From: Candidatus Pelagibacter communis | Lineage (GTDB): Bacteria > Pseudomonadota > Alphaproteobacteria > Pelagibacterales > Pelagibacteraceae | Reading direction: 5' to 3' | Length of the DNA: 64,000 bases | Assembly (NCBI RefSeq): GCF_001179925.1 | Contig: NZ_CVSF01000067.1 | Span: 1 to 64,000 of the forward strand | In this document: piece after piece, positions 9,801 through 18,390 of the stretch | How positions within the stretch are numbered: position 1 is the first letter of the stretch | Layout: every line of letters starts with the position of its first letter | Translations under genes and position numbers: made by a program | The notes under the pieces: generated by a model | Databases searched by the model: none | What the model was told of the DNA's origin: nothing | The model's input: the letters and a program-made list of their open reading frames with translations, nothing else

Positions 9801-10914
9801 TTACTTTTCTTATTATCAGTGGTGGAAAAATTTAGATAAATTTATTCTTAGTTTAATAATTGCTTTATTTTTAACTGGTTTATTTTTCTCGCTAGTATCA
9901 ACCTCTCTAATTGCATCTGATAAACTTGAAACAAACAGTTATTTTTTCTTCTTTAAACATCTAGTTTTCGTTTTAATAGGGTTGTTTATTATTTTTATAT
10001 TTTCTTATATTGAGCAAAAAACATTATATAAAATTTCAGTTTATATCTTTTTATTTTCTTTGATTTTACTACTTTTAGTCCCATTTATTGGGATTGAAGT
10101 GAAAGGATCAACAAGATGGTTAGATTTATTTTTTTTACCAAGATTACAACCTGTTGAATTAGTAAAACCTTTTTTTATAATAATTTTGGCTTTAATTATT
10201 TCAAATAACAGCTTTGCTAATTTTACTATAAAATTTTCAATATCTTTTTTATTAACAGCATTAATCATACTTTTGTTAATTTTACAGCCTGACTTAGGTC
10301 AGACTTTATTAATTGGACTTAGTTGGTTAATATTAATTTTTGTTTCAGGAATTAATTTATTTTTTCTTTTTTCAATATCTTTAGTTGGTATAATTTTGCT
10401 TTTATATATAGTTTTTTATATTCCAAAATTTGAATATATAAAAAATAGATTGTTATCTTTTTTTGATACAGAAACAGGTACTCATAATTTTCAATCTGAT
10501 AAAGCACTGGACTCAATCATAAGTGGAGGTTTTTTTGGTAAAGGCATTGGAGAAGGAACATTGAAAAATAGAGTACCAGAGGCACACACGGATTATATTA
10601 TTTCAGTTATATCTGAAGAATTTGGTGTAATTGTAATAATGTTAATATTGTTTTTATTTTTAGTGTTTATTTTCTCAATTTTAAAAAAAGTAGATAAAGA
10701 AGCAAATAACACTGCAAGATTAATCTTAGTAGGTTCAGCTAGTTTAATATTATTACAAGCAATGATACATATTGGAGTTAACATTAGATTATTTCCCACA
10801 ACTGGTATGACTTTACCATTTTTAAGTTATGGAGGATCATCAATAATTAGTGTCTCAATATTATCTGGTATAATCTTAAATTTGACAAAAAGAAAAGTTT
10901 TATTTTCAAAGTGA
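9781..10914 (+). CDS. ftsW: septal peptidoglycan glycosyltransferase FtsW (SEDS family)
   Basis: Multi-pass SEDS protein that polymerises lipid II into glycan strands at the septum together with FtsI. It shows about ten membrane helices. Family motifs include KGSTRWLDL near residue 108, the PEAHTDYIISVISEEFG segment near 270, and the C-terminal PTTGMTLPFLSYGGSS. The length of 377 residues is normal. The start lies within the end of murD, and its TGA overlaps the GTG start of murG. Confidence 0.96.
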   Translation: MLEKFFNYFSYYQWWKNLDKFILSLIIALFLTGLFFSLVSTSLIASDKLETNSYFFFFKHLVFVLIGLFIIFIFSYIEQKTLYKISVYIFLFSLILLLLVPFIGIEVKGSTRWLDLFFLPRLQPVELVKPFFIIILALIISNNSFANFTIKFSISFLLTALIILLLILQPDLGQTLLIGLSWLILIFVSGINLFFLFSISLVGIILLLYIVFYIPKFEYIKNRLLSFFDTETGTHNFQSDKALDSIISGGFFGKGIGEGTLKNRVPEAHTDYIISVISEEFGVIVIMLILFLFLVFIFSILKKVDKEANNTARLILVGSASLILLQAMIHIGVNIRLFPTTGMTLPFLSYGGSSIISVSILSGIILNLTKRKVLFSK

Positions 10915-11975
10915 AAAAAATATTAATCACCACAGGTGGAACTGGAGGGCATGTAATACCTGCAAAAATTATTAAAGAACATTTAAAAAATAATTTTGAA
11001 ATTTTTTATTCCTCAGATATCAGGGGATTAAAATATTTTTCTTCAGAAACTAATAAAATTTTTATAATTGATACTCCGAGCTTGACTTTAAGTCTCTATT
11101 TTCCATTTAGATTAGTGAAATTAATTTATTTAATATTTAAAGTAATTTTTTTTTTAAAAAAAAAAAAAATAGAAAAAGTAATTTCTATAGGTGGATATAT
11201 GTCATTTCCTGTGATTATTGCTGCCAAGATTCTTGGTACCACAATTTTATTGGTAGAGCCCAATCTAGTGTTAGGCAGAGGTAATAAATTTTTTCTAAAT
11301 TTTTCTAAAAAAATAATTTGTTATTCAAACAAATTATCTAATTTTCCTAAAAGACATATTCATAAAATGGAATTGATAAAACCTTTAGTTTCTAAAGTTT
11401 TTTATGGATTAGAAAAAAATGAGAATTTAGATAAAAAGTTTTGTTTTTTAATATTTGGTGGAAGTCAGGGAGCCCAAGTTTTTGATGAATTGATAAAAGA
11501 AACAATATTTGATATTTCAAAAAATTTTTCAATAAAAGTATTTCAGCAAACAAGAAAAGACAATATTCAAAAATTAAAAGATTTTTATGATTCAAAAAAT
11601 ATTGAAAATAAGATTTTTAGCTTTGAGAATAAATTTCATGATTTAATTAATAAGTCTGATTTTTGTATTACTAGAGCTGGAGCTTCTTCATTAGCAGAAA
11701 TTACATTCTTAAAAAAGCCCTTCTTAGCGATTCCTCTCCCAACTGCCAAAGATAATCATCAAATGAAAAATGCACAATTCTATGAAGAATTGGGTTGTTG
11801 CTGGGTTTTAGAGCAAAAAAATCTTAACAAAGAAAAACTCTTGAATATTTTATTTGATATATTGAAAGAAAACTCTGATTTGAAAATGAAAAAATTAAAT
11901 CTTGAGAAACTGAGATATGAAAACTCATGGAGTGAAATGAATAAGAAATTACAAAGAATAATAAATGAAAATTAA
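10911..11975 (+). CDS. murG: UDP-GlcNAc:lipid I N-acetylglucosamine transferase MurG
   Basis: GT28 enzyme on the cytoplasmic membrane face that converts lipid I to lipid II. The N-terminal glycine-rich loop TGGTGGHV is at residues 8-15. A second GGSQGAQVFDELI loop lies near 184, and the sugar-donor site RAGASSLAEI lies in the C-terminal domain. The start is GTG in a GTGA overlap with the ftsW stop. The coding sequence contains a T10 run followed directly by an A14 run (11146-11169), encoding a poly-lysine stretch. The frame stays open across it. Confidence 0.96.
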   Translation: MKKILITTGGTGGHVIPAKIIKEHLKNNFEIFYSSDIRGLKYFSSETNKIFIIDTPSLTLSLYFPFRLVKLIYLIFKVIFFLKKKKIEKVISIGGYMSFPVIIAAKILGTTILLVEPNLVLGRGNKFFLNFSKKIICYSNKLSNFPKRHIHKMELIKPLVSKVFYGLEKNENLDKKFCFLIFGGSQGAQVFDELIKETIFDISKNFSIKVFQQTRKDNIQKLKDFYDSKNIENKIFSFENKFHDLINKSDFCITRAGASSLAEITFLKKPFLAIPLPTAKDNHQMKNAQFYEELGCCWVLEQKNLNKEKLLNILFDILKENSDLKMKKLNLEKLRYENSWSEMNKKLQRIINEN

Positions 11976-13359
11976 ATTAGCAAAAAAAGAAATTATTCAT
12001 TTTATCGGAATAGGTGGAATAGGTATGAGTGGTCTTTCGTTAATAATGAAAGGTCAAGGATTTAAAGTTCAAGGAAGTGATATTAGTAATAATAAAAATA
12101 TAGAGAGATTAAAAAAAGAAAAAATTAAAATTTATTCTGGTCATTCAAAAAAAAACCTAAAAGATGCTACAATCGTAGTTATTTCTTCAGCAATTAAAAA
12201 TAATAATCTTGAATTGATTGAAGCAAAAAGAAAAAAGATCCCAATAATTAGAAGAGGCAAAATGTTAGCTAGTATAGTGTCCTTGATGAAAAATATAGTG
12301 GTTGTTGGTTCGCATGGAAAAACTACAACTACCTCTTTAATTGCTTCGATATTTCAAGAGACAAAAATTGATCCAACAATAATTAATGGTGGTGTGATTA
12401 ATTCAATTAAAAACACTGCTAAATTAGGTAAGAGCGATTGGTCAATTTTAGAAGCTGATGAGTCAGATGGAAGTTTTGTACATATTTCTCCAACTTATTC
12501 AATAATAACAAATATCGATAGAGAACATATGGATTTTTATAAATCTATGAATGATCTCAAGAAATATTTTATTGAATTTATTAATAAAGTACCTTCATTT
12601 GGTAAATCATTTATATGCATAGATGATAAAATTAATCGTCAGCTATTGAAGTCAATTAAAAGCAAAAATTTTTATACTTATGGTCAAAAAGATAATGCAA
12701 ATTTAATTATTAAAAATGTTAAACAGTACAAATCTTTCTCTAAATTTGATCTTCAAGTAAAATTACCCAATAAAGATGTTTTAAATATCAAAGATATTAC
12801 AATACCACTGCTAGGCATCCATAATATAAGAAATGCAGTTGGTGCCATAGGTGTTGCTTTAACAGTTGGAATTCCAATTCAAAAAATAAAAATAGGGTTA
12901 AAAAACTTTAAAGGTGTGCAAAGAAGATTTAATAAAATATTTACATACAATAAAATTGATTTTTATGATGATTATGCTCATCACCCAACAGAAATTAAAG
13001 TTGTTTTACAGGGTGTTAAACAAGTTTTTAATGAATATGAAAAAGTATGTATTTTTCAACCCCATCGAATTTCAAGATTGAAGGATTTGAAAAAAGATTT
13101 TACATATGCTTTTAAGGATGCAGATATAGTTGTTCTTTGCCCAATTTATTCAGCTGGAGAAAAAATAAAATTAGGATTTAGTTATGAGGACTTTGCAAGG
13201 AGTATAATAAAAAATTCCAGCGTTAAATTATTTATGGTTGAGAATAATCATCAATTAGCAAATTATTTAAAACAAAATATGTATGGTAAAAAGATAGTTG
13301 TAGGCATGGGAGCTGGATCTATATCTAATTGGATTAAAGAACTTCCAGATTTATTATAA
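11965..13359 (+). CDS. murC: UDP-N-acetylmuramate--L-alanine ligase MurC
   Basis: First Mur ligase of the pathway, adding L-alanine to UDP-MurNAc in the cytoplasm. The dinucleotide-like GIGGIGMSG is at residues 15-23, the ATP loop GSHGKTTTT at 115-123, and the catalytic DDYAHHPTEI in the C-terminal half. The length of 464 residues is normal. It overlaps murG by eleven bases, and its stop codon shares one base with the murB start. Confidence 0.97.
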   Translation: MKIKLAKKEIIHFIGIGGIGMSGLSLIMKGQGFKVQGSDISNNKNIERLKKEKIKIYSGHSKKNLKDATIVVISSAIKNNNLELIEAKRKKIPIIRRGKMLASIVSLMKNIVVVGSHGKTTTTSLIASIFQETKIDPTIINGGVINSIKNTAKLGKSDWSILEADESDGSFVHISPTYSIITNIDREHMDFYKSMNDLKKYFIEFINKVPSFGKSFICIDDKINRQLLKSIKSKNFYTYGQKDNANLIIKNVKQYKSFSKFDLQVKLPNKDVLNIKDITIPLLGIHNIRNAVGAIGVALTVGIPIQKIKIGLKNFKGVQRRFNKIFTYNKIDFYDDYAHHPTEIKVVLQGVKQVFNEYEKVCIFQPHRISRLKDLKKDFTYAFKDADIVVLCPIYSAGEKIKLGFSYEDFARSIIKNSSVKLFMVENNHQLANYLKQNMYGKKIVVGMGAGSISNWIKELPDLL

Positions 13360-14270
13360 TGAAAACAAATGAATTAAAAAAATTAATTAAAAATTTTGAT
13401 ACAAATATTGTCTATAACGCTGATTTAAAAAAAAAAAATTGGTTTAATATTGGTGGTAAAGCAAAAGTTTTTTTTAAAGCTAATGAATTAAAAGATTTGA
13501 TAGAATTTTTAAAAATTTTAGATAATAAAGAAAAAATCCATATAATTGGAGCTGGCTCAAACACGCTAATTACTGACGAAATTTATGATGGGGTAGTAAT
13601 TAAACTTGGAAAAAATTTTAGTAGATTATCTGTCTTAAATTCAAATATAATTATATCAGGTGCAGCTGTTTTAGATAAAAAATTGGCAGAATTTGCTGCA
13701 AATAATTCTTTAGGTGGTTTTGAGTTTTTGGCTTGTATACCTGGGACTATAGGTGGGGGTATTAGAATGAATGCCGGATGTTTTGATAGAGAAATAAAAG
13801 ATATTTTAGTTTCTATTCAAGCAATAGATAAAAAAGGAAATGTATTAACTATTCCAGCAAAAGAAATAAATTTTGATTACAGAAATAACAATTTATCTGA
13901 AGATTTGATTTTTTTAAGTGCATCATTTAAAGGTGAAAAACAAGATACAAGAAAAATCATCGAAACAATGACAGAATTAAAAGAAAAAAAAGAAAATAAT
14001 CAACCATCTAAAATTAAGACTGGTGGTAGCACATTCAAAAATCCAACTAAGAAGACTACAAAAAAAGCTTGGGAATTAATTGAAGAGTCTGTGCCTGCTA
14101 ATACAAAATTTGGTGATGCTTGTATTTCAGAAAAACATTCAAATTTTTTTGTCAATAAAGGAAATGCAACATTTAATGATATGAAAAGACTGATTAATTT
14201 TGTAGAGGAAAGCGTTTTTAAAAAAACAGGTGTTAATATAGAAAAAGAAATAAAGATTTTAGAAAATTGA
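13359..14270 (+). CDS. murB: UDP-N-acetylenolpyruvoylglucosamine reductase MurB
   Basis: FAD- and NADPH-dependent reductase that makes UDP-MurNAc. The FAD-binding region includes GAGSNTLITD near residue 66 and CIPGTIGGGIRMNAG near 127. The C-terminal KTGGSTFKNP carries the catalytic serine region. The length of 303 residues fits the type II enzymes usual in alphaproteobacterial dcw clusters, where murB sits between murC and ddl as it does here. An A12 run lies at 13427-13438. The last codon overlaps the TTG start of ddl. Confidence 0.96.
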   Translation: MKTNELKKLIKNFDTNIVYNADLKKKNWFNIGGKAKVFFKANELKDLIEFLKILDNKEKIHIIGAGSNTLITDEIYDGVVIKLGKNFSRLSVLNSNIIISGAAVLDKKLAEFAANNSLGGFEFLACIPGTIGGGIRMNAGCFDREIKDILVSIQAIDKKGNVLTIPAKEINFDYRNNNLSEDLIFLSASFKGEKQDTRKIIETMTELKEKKENNQPSKIKTGGSTFKNPTKKTTKKAWELIEESVPANTKFGDACISEKHSNFFVNKGNATFNDMKRLINFVEESVFKKTGVNIEKEIKILEN

Positions 14271-15181
14271 AAAAAAAAATTTTAATAATTTCAGGTGGTA
14301 TATCGAAAGAGCGAGAAATTAGTCTCCAAACTGGTAGTCAAGTTGCGAAAGAATTAAAAAAAAATGGATATAAAATAAAAACTTGTGAACCAGATTATGA
14401 GTTATTTAACATAACAAAAAAATATAAGCCGAATTTGATATTTAATGCATTGCATGGGCAATACGGTGAGGATGGATATATTCAGTCAATCCTAGAAAAT
14501 ATTGGTATTCCATATACTCATTCAGGAGTTATTTCTTCTGCAAAAGCAATGGATAAAGAAATTTCTAAAAAAATATTTATAGAAAATAAAATTTTGACAC
14601 CAAAATTCATTAAGTTTTCTTACGATAGATCTTATTCAGAATTAAATTTGAATATTAAAAAAAAATTTGGCTTTCCAGTAGTTATTAAACCAATAAATGA
14701 AGGATCAAGTGTAAATGTATATATATGCAATAAATCTAATTTAAAAAGAAGATTGAAAAAACTTAAATTTTACAAAGAAATTTTAATAGAGCAATTTATC
14801 CCTGGTCGTGAAATTCAAGCGGCAATTTTAGGCAATATCAAATTAGGTGCTATTGAATTAATACCTAAAAGAAAGTTTTATGATTATGAAGCTAAATACA
14901 ATTCTAAAGCAAAAACCAAACATATTATCCCAGTAGATTTGACAAAAAAAAAATTTAAGGAATTAATGAATATTTCATTAAAAGTACATAAACTGCTTGG
15001 GTGCAGAGGTGTGACAAGATCAGATTTTAAATATTATAAGAATAATTTTTATCTTTTAGAAACAAACACTCAACCAGGAATGACTAAACTCTCATTAGTT
15101 CCAGAAATTTGCTCATATAGAGGAATAAGTTTTATTAAATTGATTAGATTATTATTAGATGATGCATCAACGAATAAGTAA
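14267..15181 (+). CDS. ddl: D-alanine--D-alanine ligase
   Basis: ATP-grasp enzyme that makes the D-Ala-D-Ala dipeptide used by the MurF half of murEF. Motifs are NALHGQYGEDG near residue 62, the ATP-grasp VIKPINEGSS near 144, TRSDFKYY, and ETNTQPGMT near the C-terminus. It has 304 residues. The start is TTG, overlapping the murB TGA in a TTGA junction. The 3' end overlaps ftsQ by 23 bases. Confidence 0.96.
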   Translation: MKKKILIISGGISKEREISLQTGSQVAKELKKNGYKIKTCEPDYELFNITKKYKPNLIFNALHGQYGEDGYIQSILENIGIPYTHSGVISSAKAMDKEISKKIFIENKILTPKFIKFSYDRSYSELNLNIKKKFGFPVVIKPINEGSSVNVYICNKSNLKRRLKKLKFYKEILIEQFIPGREIQAAILGNIKLGAIELIPKRKFYDYEAKYNSKAKTKHIIPVDLTKKKFKELMNISLKVHKLLGCRGVTRSDFKYYKNNFYLLETNTQPGMTKLSLVPEICSYRGISFIKLIRLLLDDASTNK

Positions 15182-15830
15182 AAAAATTTTTATCTACTTA
15201 TTTATTTTTTTTTTCACTGTAACTATAAGTAATAATAAATTATCCAATGACTTTTATAAGATTAAGGAACTAAATATTATTGGATTAAATAAATTAGAAA
15301 CAAAGAATCTTTATGAAGATATAAAAATTTTAATAGATAATAATATTTTTTTATTTAATAAAAAGGATATTTCAAAAATAATTAATTCAAATAAGACTGT
15401 ACAAGAATTTAATATTACAAAGATTTATCCTTCCAAATTAAAAATTGAAATAAAAAAAACGAATTTTTTGGCTTTAACAAAAAAAAGCGGTATTAATTAT
15501 ATTGTTTTAGAAAATGGAAATTTACTAGAAAAAAAACATTCTAGTCTAGAATTACCATTTATTTTTGGAGATATAAATGTAAAAAATTTTTTATTTTTTA
15601 AAAATTTAGTTGATGCTTCAAATTTTGATTTTAAAAAGATAAAAAATTTATATTATTTTAAATCAAATCGATGGGATATTTTAACTAAAGATGGAATAAT
15701 CATAAAGATGCCTTTTAATTTAACTTTAGAAAATTTAAATCAAATATTTGAAATTATTAAAGAAGATAAGTTTGAAAATGCCAAAATAATTGATTTTAGA
15801 CAAAATAATTTGATGATAACTAATGAATGA
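15159..15830 (+). CDS. ftsQ: cell division protein FtsQ
   Basis: Bitopic inner-membrane divisome protein. A short cytoplasmic tail precedes a membrane helix at about residues 9-24. A POTRA-like segment starts near KIKELNIIGLNKLET, and a beta-rich periplasmic domain follows. At 223 residues it is shorter than the usual 260-300 and sequence conservation is low. The identification draws on topology, the POTRA pattern and position after ddl. FtsQ recruits FtsL/FtsB. It overlaps both ddl and the FtsA-like gene. Confidence 0.88.
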   Translation: MMHQRISKKIFIYLFIFFFTVTISNNKLSNDFYKIKELNIIGLNKLETKNLYEDIKILIDNNIFLFNKKDISKIINSNKTVQEFNITKIYPSKLKIEIKKTNFLALTKKSGINYIVLENGNLLEKKHSSLELPFIFGDINVKNFLFFKNLVDASNFDFKKIKNLYYFKSNRWDILTKDGIIIKMPFNLTLENLNQIFEIIKEDKFENAKIIDFRQNNLMITNE

Positions 15831-16524
15831 TATTTATTACAATCGATATTTCATATTAATTAAGAAAAATAAAATATTGTTTCAAGCTCTAGATATGGAA
15901 AACAAAGTAATCTTAACTAAAGAAAATTTTATACAAGAAAATGCTTCTAAAGATAATTTTGTTTCAATAAGGAGTTTTTTAGAAAAGAATATTTTTGAAT
16001 TAGAGAAACATTTGAATGATCATATCAAAGAAATTTGTGTTATATTAGAAAGTGATCTTTTTTTTGTTGTTGCAAATTCAATCAAATATAATTCTCAAAA
16101 AAATAATATAAAATTTACTGATATAAATGACACATTGGTTGAAATAAAAAATCAATTTAAAAAATATTCATCCAGTAATGAAATAATTCATATGATTTTT
16201 GATAAATATATTGCAAGTGAAGATGATAATTTTGTTAATCTAAAAAATATGAAAAATGAAAATTTAGTAATTCAAGTAAAATTTATTTGTTTAAAAGATC
16301 AAATCGTTAACGACTTGAAAGAAATATTTTTCAAATATCAGATTTCAGTAAAAAAAATTCTTAGTTATGATTATTTAAAGCAATTAAACGATTACGACGG
16401 AAAGAATATTTTCAAATTAGCCGATTATAGCTTAAATGGACTTAACAAAAACGAGGTCCTCATAACTAATAATTCACCAAAAACCCTAGGTTTTTTTGAA
16501 AAATTTTTCAATTTTTTCAGATAA
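15823..16524 (+). CDS. truncated FtsA-like protein (1A/1C region plus amphipathic helix, no ATPase half)
   Basis: This 233-residue protein occupies the ftsA position between ftsQ and lpxC. By eye, residues 60-185 follow the E. coli FtsA pattern of helix, beta strands and 1C domain. In particular VIQVKFICLKDQIVNDLKEI (149-168) resembles the FtsA 1C segment that ends in a surface helix. The C-terminal TLGFFEKFFNFFR (221-233) looks like FtsA's membrane-targeting amphipathic helix. The FtsA phosphate-1 loop near the N-terminus and the whole 2A/2B half with the DIGGGT motif are missing, so ATP binding and the known FtsZ-binding face are not expected. FtsA normally has about 420 residues. The frame is intact and overlaps ftsQ by eight bases, which argues against a dead remnant. 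The identification is inference from position and pattern. Confidence 0.6.
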   Translation: MNDIYYNRYFILIKKNKILFQALDMENKVILTKENFIQENASKDNFVSIRSFLEKNIFELEKHLNDHIKEICVILESDLFFVVANSIKYNSQKNNIKFTDINDTLVEIKNQFKKYSSSNEIIHMIFDKYIASEDDNFVNLKNMKNENLVIQVKFICLKDQIVNDLKEIFFKYQISVKKILSYDYLKQLNDYDGKNIFKLADYSLNGLNKNEVLITNNSPKTLGFFEKFFNFFR

Positions 16525-16587
16525 TTTGTATTTTACAGTAATATTTGTTGTTTTCTTTAAATGGAAAACTAAGAGTAAAAATTCCAT

Positions 16588-17508
16588 GTGAGTTTACTAA
16601 ATCAAAAAACACTTAAAAATTCAGTTGAGTTTGAGGGCATCGGTCTTCATAGTGGTAAATTAGTTAAACTTTCAATTAAACCTTCAGAGCCAGACACAGG
16701 TATAGTCTTCAAGAGAATTGATTTAAAAAATAATAATTTAGTTTATCCTAACTATCTTAATGTAAGTAATACATCTTTGAATACAACTATTTCAAATGAT
16801 TTTGGAGTTAAAGTCTCTACAATAGAACATTTAATGTGCGCATTGTTTAGCTTAGGTATAGACAATGCTTTAATTGAAATAGATAATGAGGAAGTACCAA
16901 TATTAGATGGCTCAGCTAAAGAGTTTATAGAAAAAATTTTAATTGCTGATTTTACTATCAGCAACAAACCAATTAAAATTATAAAGATAAATAAAAAAGT
17001 TGAGTTTAAAAATGGTGAAAAATTTATATCAATAGAACCATCAAAATTAAGTTTAGATATTGAATTTGAACTTAAATATAAAAATAAAATAATAGGTAAT
17101 CAAAAAAATAAAATAAATGTTTATAATGACGAATTAAAAGATATTCTTAATTCAAGAACTTTCTGTCTTTATGAAGATATTGAAATGATTAAAAAAAATG
17201 GATTGGCCAAAGGCGGCAGTTTAGATAATGCTATAGTTGTAAAAGATGAAAACATATTAAATGAAGATGGTCTTAGAAATTCAAAAGAATTTGTTAATCA
17301 TAAAATTTTAGATTGTATTGGTGATCTTTTTACTACTGGTTATAGAATCATAGGACATGTAAAATGTTCTCAAGGTGGGCATTATTTGACTAATCAAATG
17401 TTGAGAAAGGTATTTAAAAATACGGATAACTTTTCTATTATTGAAATTCAAGAAAGAAATTTACCTCATACTATTATCAATAGAAGTATATTAAGATCTA
17501 TAGCATAA
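16588..17508 (+). CDS. lpxC: UDP-3-O-acyl-N-acetylglucosamine deacetylase LpxC
   Basis: Zinc enzyme that catalyses the committed step of lipid A synthesis, which implies an outer membrane with lipopolysaccharide. Visible motifs are EFEGIGLHSGK near the N-terminus, STIEHLMCALF, DGSAKEF, and the zinc/catalytic NHKILDCIGD near residue 233. The length of 306 residues is normal. The start is GTG at 16588; the overlapping ATG at 16586 is out of frame. It is the classic gene after ftsA/ftsZ in dcw clusters, and only the FtsA-like gene precedes it here. Confidence 0.96.
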   Translation: MSLLNQKTLKNSVEFEGIGLHSGKLVKLSIKPSEPDTGIVFKRIDLKNNNLVYPNYLNVSNTSLNTTISNDFGVKVSTIEHLMCALFSLGIDNALIEIDNEEVPILDGSAKEFIEKILIADFTISNKPIKIIKINKKVEFKNGEKFISIEPSKLSLDIEFELKYKNKIIGNQKNKINVYNDELKDILNSRTFCLYEDIEMIKKNGLAKGGSLDNAIVVKDENILNEDGLRNSKEFVNHKILDCIGDLFTTGYRIIGHVKCSQGGHYLTNQMLRKVFKNTDNFSIIEIQERNLPHTIINRSILRSIA

Positions 17509-17552
17509 TATTTTTTTATCTTTATAATTATAACTGACTAAATTCTAAAATT

Positions 17553-18389
17553 ATGAATAAATTTAGATTATTTATATTTTCTTTTTTATTAATTTTAACT
17601 GCGTGTTCCAAAGATAAAAATAATATTTCAGTTATTAAAGAAAACAGACAAGATTTAGAAATGGTTTCAGCTTATAAAGAAGCTTACATTGCATTGAATG
17701 AAGGAGACCCTTACTTCGCTGCAAAAAAATTTTTAGAGGCTGAACTTTTATTTCCACAATCGGAATGGGCACCAAGATCAGCATTAATGGCATCTTACTC
17801 GTATTACTTACAAAACTATTACACAGAAGCTTTGGCAAATTTAGAAAGATTCTTGATTACATATCCAAATTCAAAAGACATAGTTTATGCAGAATATCTG
17901 ATTGCTATGTGTTTCTATGAAACAATCGAGGATGAAAAAAGAGACTCTGGTCCTATTTTTAAAGCTAAAGAAAAATTTAGTTTGATAGTAAAAAATTATC
18001 CAAATACTGATTTCGCATTAGATGCCGAATTTAAACTTGAACTGATAGAAGATATCTTAGCTGCTAAAGAAATGTATTTAGGAAGACATTATCTAAAAAA
18101 AGAAAAATGGATAGCTTCAATAAATAGATTTAAAAATGTGGTGGAAAACTATGATCAAACTATTTTTATAGAAGAGGCCCTACACAGGTTAGTTGAAATT
18201 AATTATAGATTAGGTCTTGATGAGGAAGCGCAGAAATATGCGAGTATTTTAGGTTATAATTATTTATCTAGTGATTGGTATGAAAAGTCATATAAGGTTT
18301 TTAATAAAGATTATTCTGCTCAAGTTCCAAAAAAAATTAAAAAAGATAAAAGAGGAGTTTTAGATAAATTCAAAAAACTTTTCGATTAA
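17553..18389 (+). CDS. bamD: outer membrane assembly lipoprotein BamD
   Basis: Lipoprotein component of the BAM complex that folds outer-membrane beta-barrels. A signal peptide ends in the lipobox LTAC with the lipidated cysteine at residue 18. Tetratricopeptide-like helical repeats follow (for example YKEAYIALNEGDPYFAAKKF and YYTEALANLERFL). The length of 278 residues is typical. It sits between lpxC and ligA. In many alphaproteobacteria recN lies between bamD and ligA, but here ligA follows after one base. Confidence 0.95.
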   Translation: MNKFRLFIFSFLLILTACSKDKNNISVIKENRQDLEMVSAYKEAYIALNEGDPYFAAKKFLEAELLFPQSEWAPRSALMASYSYYLQNYYTEALANLERFLITYPNSKDIVYAEYLIAMCFYETIEDEKRDSGPIFKAKEKFSLIVKNYPNTDFALDAEFKLELIEDILAAKEMYLGRHYLKKEKWIASINRFKNVVENYDQTIFIEEALHRLVEINYRLGLDEEAQKYASILGYNYLSSDWYEKSYKVFNKDYSAQVPKKIKKDKRGVLDKFKKLFD

Positions 18390-18390
18390 T

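Noticed and set aside
17523-17528. Consensus TATAAT upstream of bamD as a promoter
   Set aside because: No matching -35 element lies at 16-18 bases, and the surrounding AT-rich sequence makes a chance match likely.
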